This document shows, piece by piece, positions 60,401 to 64,000 of a stretch of DNA of 64,000 nt. The DNA comes from JAXMCI01 sp046349435 (GTDB lineage Bacteria; Pseudomonadota; Alphaproteobacteria; Dongiales; Dongiaceae). How positions within the stretch are numbered: the first letter of the stretch is position 1; each line of letters begins with the position of its first letter. Location: NCBI GenBank assembly GCA_046349435.1, contig JAXMCI010000014.1, positions 1 through 64,000 on the forward strand. Reading direction: 5' to 3'. Position numbers and translations under genes: made by a program. Below the pieces are notes generated by a model that ran no database searches, was not told where the DNA came from, and saw only the letters and a list, made by a program, of their open reading frames with translations.

Positions 60401-61844
60401 CGATCGACTTGTAGCCGACGTTGCGCGCGAACAGCACGTCCTGGGTGCCGTGCAGCGTGATCCAGCGGGTCATCGACTCGTTGATCGAGGAGTCGGCCAC
60501 CATGGTGCCGGCCGGGGCATGCCGGATCATGTGGAAGTGGACGGGGTAGGTGCCGAGCCGCCCACCCTGGCCGAGCAGCGCGAACTCGACGCCCTGGATC
60601 TGCGCCGCCAGCACGCCCTGGCGGATCACCGTGTGGCCGCCATAGTAGCAGCCGACATCCGCGCACAGCAGGTCGCCAAGCTTGTCGCCGCCCGAGCGGA
60701 TGACGATGCTGCGGCTGAGCAGCGCCACGGCGGCCCGCGTCTCGGCGCCGTTCTTGATCAGCTTCGGGTCGATGCCGAGCTCGCTCGGCACCACGCCCTG
60801 CAGCACGTAGCGCTTGCCGTTGTGCGGATAGTCCATGCCCTGGACCGTCTCGAAGGACATCTTGTCCTGGCCCATCGCGTCGATCTTGCGCTCGTCGAAA
60901 TGCGCCGGCAGATAGTCGGTGCCAGTGACGACGACGCTGTCGCCCTTCTCCCAATCGACGGCGCGGTCGAGCGTCACCGCCTTGCCGCCCTTGGCGAGGT
61001 TGGCGGCGAGCCGCACCCAGCTGGTGCCGGAATCGAGCGGCAGGGGGGTGGTGGCGTAGGTGGCGCCCTTCTTGCCGTAGAGCTGCAGCCGGCCGCCGAA
61101 GCCGACGCCCAGCACCTTGTTGCCGTAATAGCCCGATGAATCGAAGGGCAGCGCGTCGTACTTGTAGAAATAGTCGGCGCCGGCGACCCCGGGGATCGGC
61201 TGCGGCGTGGTCGCGCCGTTGTTCCAGGTGTCGGTCGGGATGCCGCAGAAGGTCGTGGTGGCGGTGGCCGGCGTTACGCAGCCGACGCCGGGCACGTTGG
61301 TCGCCAGCGAGTTGCCGGGGCCCCAGAGGGTGATGGTGAGGACGTGGCGCGAGGTCTGGTCCTCGCCGCGCCCGGTGGTGCCGATCGGCGCGGTCGGCGA
61401 GCCGGCGACCAGCGCGCCGCCGCGCTCGACGACGATGCTCGACGCCCAGAAGTCGATGCGCTCGTCCTTGAAGGTCAGCTTGCCGCCGCAGGGCGTGGGG
61501 GTCAGGAAGTTGCCGGTCAGGAAGCCGTCGAGCCGGCACTTGTCCGGCTTCTTGCTGAAGATGTTGACCTTGCCGAACTTGTACTCGGGCGAGGGATTGC
61601 TCAGCAGCCCGCCCTCGACGATGCAGTTGCCGACGACCTGGAGGTCCTCGCCGGGGCTGCGCTTGAGGTCCTTGAGCTTGACCTCCTGCGTGGTGTTGTC
61701 GGGATTGCCGCAGACCACGGTGGCCTGCGCCGGCCGCGGCGCCGCCACGACGGCGCCCGCCAGGGCCAGCAGCCCGACCGCCAGCGCCCGCCAGCCCCAG
61801 GCCGCCGCGCGCGACGCGCAGGTTCGTCCCCGAAGATCCCTCAT
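57471..61844 (-). CDS. Large exported G8-domain protein
   Basis: A 1457-aa protein with an N-terminal signal peptide (WRALAVGLLALAGAVVAAPR, cleavage near ...PAQA). The N-terminal part is a G8-like region (GGKLTFKDERIDFWASSIVV, HVLTITLWGPGN, WVRLAANLAKGGKAVTLDRA). Beta-helix segments typical of CEMIP/TMEM2-type proteins follow (YPVHFHMIRHAPAGTMVADS, RWITLHGTQDVLFARNVGYK, GHGFYLEDGSEVNNKLYSNL). The last 400 residues are rich in Cys, with many Cys-x-Cys pairs, so disulfides outside the cytoplasm are likely. ATG 61844 has GGGGGAG upstream; a TTG at 61859 is an alternative. In animals G8 proteins bind or degrade hyaluronan; here a polysaccharide-binding or lyase-like surface role is only a guess. 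It has no visible link to T3S. Confidence 0.82.
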   Translation of the reverse strand: MRDLRGRTCASRAAAWGWRALAVGLLALAGAVVAAPRPAQATVVCGNPDNTTQEVKLKDLKRSPGEDLQVVGNCIVEGGLLSNPSPEYKFGKVNIFSKKPDKCRLDGFLTGNFLTPTPCGGKLTFKDERIDFWASSIVVERGGALVAGSPTAPIGTTGRGEDQTSRHVLTITLWGPGNSLATNVPGVGCVTPATATTTFCGIPTDTWNNGATTPQPIPGVAGADYFYKYDALPFDSSGYYGNKVLGVGFGGRLQLYGKKGATYATTPLPLDSGTSWVRLAANLAKGGKAVTLDRAVDWEKGDSVVVTGTDYLPAHFDERKIDAMGQDKMSFETVQGMDYPHNGKRYVLQGVVPSELGIDPKLIKNGAETRAAVALLSRSIVIRSGGDKLGDLLCADVGCYYGGHTVIRQGVLAAQIQGVEFALLGQGGRLGTYPVHFHMIRHAPAGTMVADSSINESMTRWITLHGTQDVLFARNVGYKSIGHGFYLEDGSEVNNKLYSNLGIFARAAVVGWPDAQLKGNDPNWRKVPGILAQRFQIGPDFVPPFEGPEEADRFPFHSDWNHPSVFWIMNAWNDFQGNMASGAGMCGACYWLVPAANSGHSQMMSWVGYASRQKQTDPPMSNTGPDLSRAASTPLKSFTGNYCSSAEFSFITISKTENCRGFGSVSANRLQPVANPLAPDTCWVKPPGMPFPTQAACVRKEPAGNPDGLVPGQDYHYYPVVGDGGRFPLKCTDESKDCGQSAAGQRRCGNIAKVVGSETIPSGDDDPACMATVLDHFTSSFNWAPNNFGAILLRPQWYLVNHSVITDVQNAGLSFITGGDYTRSSAINGYWSLAEHSVFIGNTQKPADNHFAENVGPFNPSTYADLKCDAQATNFCMNRKQQWSINFDNWSVEQRLFNIYDGPFSQAENAYLDVSTSVLDESKCNVGERKLDCLRRYYPIAFGPVFGLMKTQTVTASAETTLAGQGGFQCFLPNAAIAWKQPNGFYYPPAFHSDELFFDKVDIRHFVIEPLFSGTGYQTDNAAVEKVYCKRTETNIFNNFSDVDRQTVLNDDDGSLTGLVHTLSVNKQSPFFTAPYETDECASQTGVTSVTPPPPAPTATAKTSPYDYVTTVLLPGCTQKAPAVTNQPLTLCGCDVNGENCTEWAKTCSDGTCAGVKLYRQLKVALGEDPPFIRMAGQSTWQRSTLSADHGVYFIDTTYTQAQQVADGFDPNKPGPVPEKGKINVFKAGEDYYVFFIFAQDTTKQDYKTYVGGTDLKKGTATLQGCSGTPAMPAPYLVRANIATAPSKVTKPVGTFPGTWCYNETGTEPGVLTVHLDMTAYAAELSPLPNPTYNSQCQPKTFCTATGSSCGCAPGNPMYSSAKKDCDNICGKWAVKDLDCPSAGCIGFGFTLPTPFNLPVSSARPPAQCFLSSDPNWTLYPGNNGFKPMTAIAGGKIPGTQCTYAPNAFTGNGKFCP

Positions 61845-61988
61845 TGCCCGCTCCCCCAAGACGGGGCCGGTCGGGAACCCGCCGGCCCGCCTGCTTTATA
61901 CCACGCGCGGCGGCGACCGCCCAGCTTGAGCCGGGCGGCGAGTGACAAGCGCGGCCGGCACAGCTAAGAGTCGGCGCGGGGAACGGCC

Positions 61989-62580
61989 ATGACGGGGAAG
62001 GCAAGCATGCGATCGGGTGGGGCGGCGGGCGCCGCGCTGGTTCTGTGTCTCGCGGCGGCGACGGCCGGGCCGGCGGCCGCGGCCGCGCAGCGCGCGGCGG
62101 CGGCTGAACGCGCCCCAGCACGCAGGTCGCACAGCCTCGCGGCCGCGGCGCGAGCAGGTCGCGAAGGGCTCGCCGGCCGGGATGCGAAGGCCGAGGCCGA
62201 CGCGGCGGCGATCCGCGCCGCGCTCGAGGGCTGGACCGCCGACTTCAACGCCGGCCGCGCCGACCGGGTCTGCGACCTCTTCGCCCCCGACCTGCAATCG
62301 CGCTTCCGCGGCGCGCCGCCGCGCGGCTTCGAGGCGCTCTGCAGCAACATGAAGCGGGCGCTGGCCGATCCGCAGCACCGCTACGCCAACCGGCTCGAGC
62401 TGCTCGAGATCATCGTCTCCGGCGACCTCGCGGCGGTGCGGCTGATCTGGCACGGCACGGTGCGCGACGTCGCGACGGGGCAGAGACCCGCACGACGGAG
62501 CCCGGCATCGACATGAAGGTCCGCTCGCCAGCCTCGGCCATGTGGCGCATCGCGCGGTTCCTCGCCGGCCGAGGAGGGGC
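61989..62580 (+). pseudogene. Frameshifted exported SnoaL/NTF2-like protein
   Basis: The first frame gives a 175-aa protein with signal-like N-terminus (AGAALVLCLAAATAGPAAAA) and an NTF2/SnoaL-like domain: AAAIRAALEGWTADFNAGRA, VCDLFAPDLQSRF, FEALCSNMKRALADP, LELLEIIVSGDLAAVRLIWH and GTVRDVATG. At about 62478 a base is missing: the next frame continues AETRTTEPGIDM and ends WRIARFLAG, the family's usual C-terminal strand. The gene then runs into the junction with the tsaE remnant. It diverges from the G8 gene. Either a sequencing error or real decay explains the shift. Confidence 0.7.
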
Positions 62581-62591
62581 GGCGCGGCCGT

Positions 62592-62712
62592 GCCGGCGCC
62601 GAGGTCGCCCTCGAGCGCCACGAGATCGCCCGGGCGCAGCAGGAACGCCAGCCTCGCCGCGAGGGCCCGGGTCGCGGCGAGGTCGGCGAGGCGCAGCCTG
62701 AGGCTGCGGCGG
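62592..62712 (-). pseudogene. Truncated second copy of tsaE N-terminus
   Basis: Immediately behind the ahcY stop, one minus-strand frame reads RLRLADLAATRALAARLAFL, LRPGDLVALEGDLGAG and then loses similarity (TAAPPLLG). This matches the first 42 residues of TsaE (compare IARPGDFIALRGDLGAGKT in the intact gene at 1664-2149) and stops inside the P-loop. There is no start codon of its own. It looks like a scar from a duplication, recombination or insertion at this point. The intact gene is about 60 kb away at the other end of the accessory region. Confidence 0.75.
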
Positions 62713-62715
62713 GGC

Positions 62716-64000
62716 TCAGTACCGGTAGTGGTCCGACTTGAACGGGCCCTGCTCGCCGATGCCGATATAGCTCGACTGCTTCTCCGTCAGCCTGGTCAGC
62801 TTGGCGCCGACCTTGGCGAGGTGGAGGGCCGCGACCTTCTCGTCGAGGTGGCGGGGCAGGACGTAGACCTGCCGGTCGTACTTGGCGTGGTTGTGCCAGA
62901 GCTCGATCTGGGCCAGCACCTGGTTGGTGAAGCTGGCGCTCATCACGAAGCTGGGATGGCCGGTGGCGTTGCCGAGATTGACCAGCCGGCCCTTGGACAG
63001 GACGATCAGCCGCTTGCCGTCGGGGAAGACGACCTCGTCGACCTGCGGCTTGACCTCCTCCCACTTGTAGTTCTGCAGGGCGGCGATCTGGATCTCGCTG
63101 TCGAAGTGGCCGATGTTGCAGACGATGGCGCGGTCCTTCATCGCCCGCATGTGGTCGAGCGTGATGACGTCGACATTGCCGGTGGCGGTGACGAAGATGT
63201 CGCCGACCGGGGCGGCGTCCTCCATGGTGACGACCTGGTAGCCCTCCATGGCGGCCTGCAGCGCGCAGATCGGGTCGATCTCGGTGACCATGACGCGGGC
63301 GCCCTGGCTGCGCAGCGAGGCGGCACTGCCCTTGCCCACGTCGCCATAGCCGCAGACCACCGCGACCTTGCCGGCCATCATCACGTCGGTGCCGCGCTTG
63401 ATGCCGTCGACCAGGCTCTCGCGGCAGCCATAGAGGTTGTCGAACTTGGACTTGGTGACGCTGTCGTTGACGTTGATGGCGGGCACCTTGAGCGTGCCGG
63501 CGCGCGCCATCTCGTAGAGCCGGCGGACGCCGGTGGTGGTCTCCTCCGACAGGCCCTTCACCTCCTCGAGGAGCTGCGGGAACTTGTCGTGCATGACCTG
63601 GGTGAGGTCGCCGCCGTCATCGAGGATCATGTTGGGGTGCCAGCCGCCCGGCCCCTTGATGGTCTGGTCGATGCACCACCAGAACTCCTCCTCGGTCATG
63701 CCCTTCCAGGCGAAGACCGGGATGCCGGCGGCGGCGATCGCCGCGGCCGCCTGGTCCTGGGTCGAGAAGATGTTGCAGGAGCTCCAGCGCACCGTGGCGC
63801 CGAGCGCGATCAGCGTCTCGATCAGCACCGCCGTCTGGATGGTCATGTGCAGGCAGCCGGCGATGCGCGCGCCCTTGAGCGGCTTCGACGCGCCGAACTC
63901 CGCGCGCAGCGCCATCAGGCCGGGCATCTCGGTCTCGGCGATCGCGATCTCCTTGCGCCCCCACCCGGCGAGCGCGAAATCCGCGACCTTGTAGTCGGTG
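62716..64000 (-). CDS. ahcY: S-adenosylhomocysteine hydrolase (5' end outside window)
   Basis: 428 codons are visible, the gene continuing past 64000. Landmarks are GCLHMTIQTAVLIETLIALG, SSCNIFSTQDQAAAAIAAAG, the NAD-binding GKVAVVCGYGDVGKGSAASL, and VTKSKFDNLYGCRESLVDGI with the catalytic Lys/Asp/Cys cluster. It ends with the family tail GPFKSDHYRY, including the Lys and Tyr that reach into the neighbouring subunit's NAD site. The enzyme splits S-adenosylhomocysteine to adenosine and homocysteine in the methyl cycle, in the cytoplasm. It is a core gene and marks the right edge of the accessory region. Confidence 0.97.
   Translation of the reverse strand, partial: TDYKVADFALAGWGRKEIAIAETEMPGLMALRAEFGASKPLKGARIAGCLHMTIQTAVLIETLIALGATVRWSSCNIFSTQDQAAAAIAAAGIPVFAWKGMTEEEFWWCIDQTIKGPGGWHPNMILDDGGDLTQVMHDKFPQLLEEVKGLSEETTTGVRRLYEMARAGTLKVPAINVNDSVTKSKFDNLYGCRESLVDGIKRGTDVMMAGKVAVVCGYGDVGKGSAASLRSQGARVMVTEIDPICALQAAMEGYQVVTMEDAAPVGDIFVTATGNVDVITLDHMRAMKDRAIVCNIGHFDSEIQIAALQNYKWEEVKPQVDEVVFPDGKRLIVLSKGRLVNLGNATGHPSFVMSASFTNQVLAQIELWHNHAKYDRQVYVLPRHLDEKVAALHLAKVGAKLTRLTEKQSSYIGIGEQGPFKSDHYRY

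Noticed and set aside
57900..61139. 1079-codon plus-strand frame opposite the G8 gene
   Set aside because: Val/Leu/Asp-rich shadow composition; the opposite strand has a signal peptide and domain motifs.

Overview
The window is about 70% or more G+C and reads as a chromosomal segment of an alphaproteobacterium, probably Rhodospirillales-like. This rests on the codon use, on a DivL-type pseudo-histidine kinase beside tsaE-amgK-murU, and on the alphaproteobacterial style of the inverted repeats. No rRNA, tRNA or CRISPR was seen.

The two ends look like core chromosome. On the left, all on the minus strand unless noted, are murU-like nucleotidyltransferase (cut by the window edge), amgK, tsaE, a plus-strand ferredoxin-NADP reductase, and a PAS sensor kinase with Tyr in place of the phospho-His. 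On the right is ahcY (5' end outside the window). Directly behind ahcY lies a truncated second tsaE N-terminus, next to a frameshifted SnoaL-like gene. About 57 kb of accessory DNA lies between these ends.

Most of the accessory DNA is a Ysc-type type III secretion (T3S) system. Block 1 (6.8-13.3 kb, minus) is sctD, a YscE-like gene, sctF, sctW, a SycN-like gene, sctX, sctY and sctV, the order of the Yersinia virA region. A plus-strand unit carries a chaperone, the secretin sctC, and an RsbW-like kinase plus an RsbU/SpoIIE-like phosphatase; a STAS antagonist beside sctV completes a partner-switching set. Block 2 (25.7-39.0 kb, minus) runs from a small gene through the translocon (tip protein, SycD, SctE, SctB), sctG, I, J, K, L, N, O, P, Q, R, and then sctS, T, U after a gap filled with REP-like repeats.

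The cargo region holds a SopB/SigD/IpgD-family phosphoinositide phosphatase with a downstream chaperone, a lower-GC PI3/4-kinase-like effector with its chaperone, a 551-aa unknown protein with its chaperone, and five large paralogous proteins. The five share a modular layout: an N-terminal A module, one or more beta-rich B modules, and a C-terminal C module. The A module also appears to form the N-terminus of the SopB-like protein. This paralogous family is the best candidate for an undescribed system in the window.

Farther right are a three-gene VirB4/VirB10/TrbL-like operon whose VirB4 has degenerate Walker motifs, and a 1457-aa exported G8-domain protein. Many single-base frameshifts occur (chaperone-sctC, sctB, sctE, the kinase effector, one paralog, virB4/virB10). 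Most sit in G/C runs, so assembly error is as likely as gene decay.
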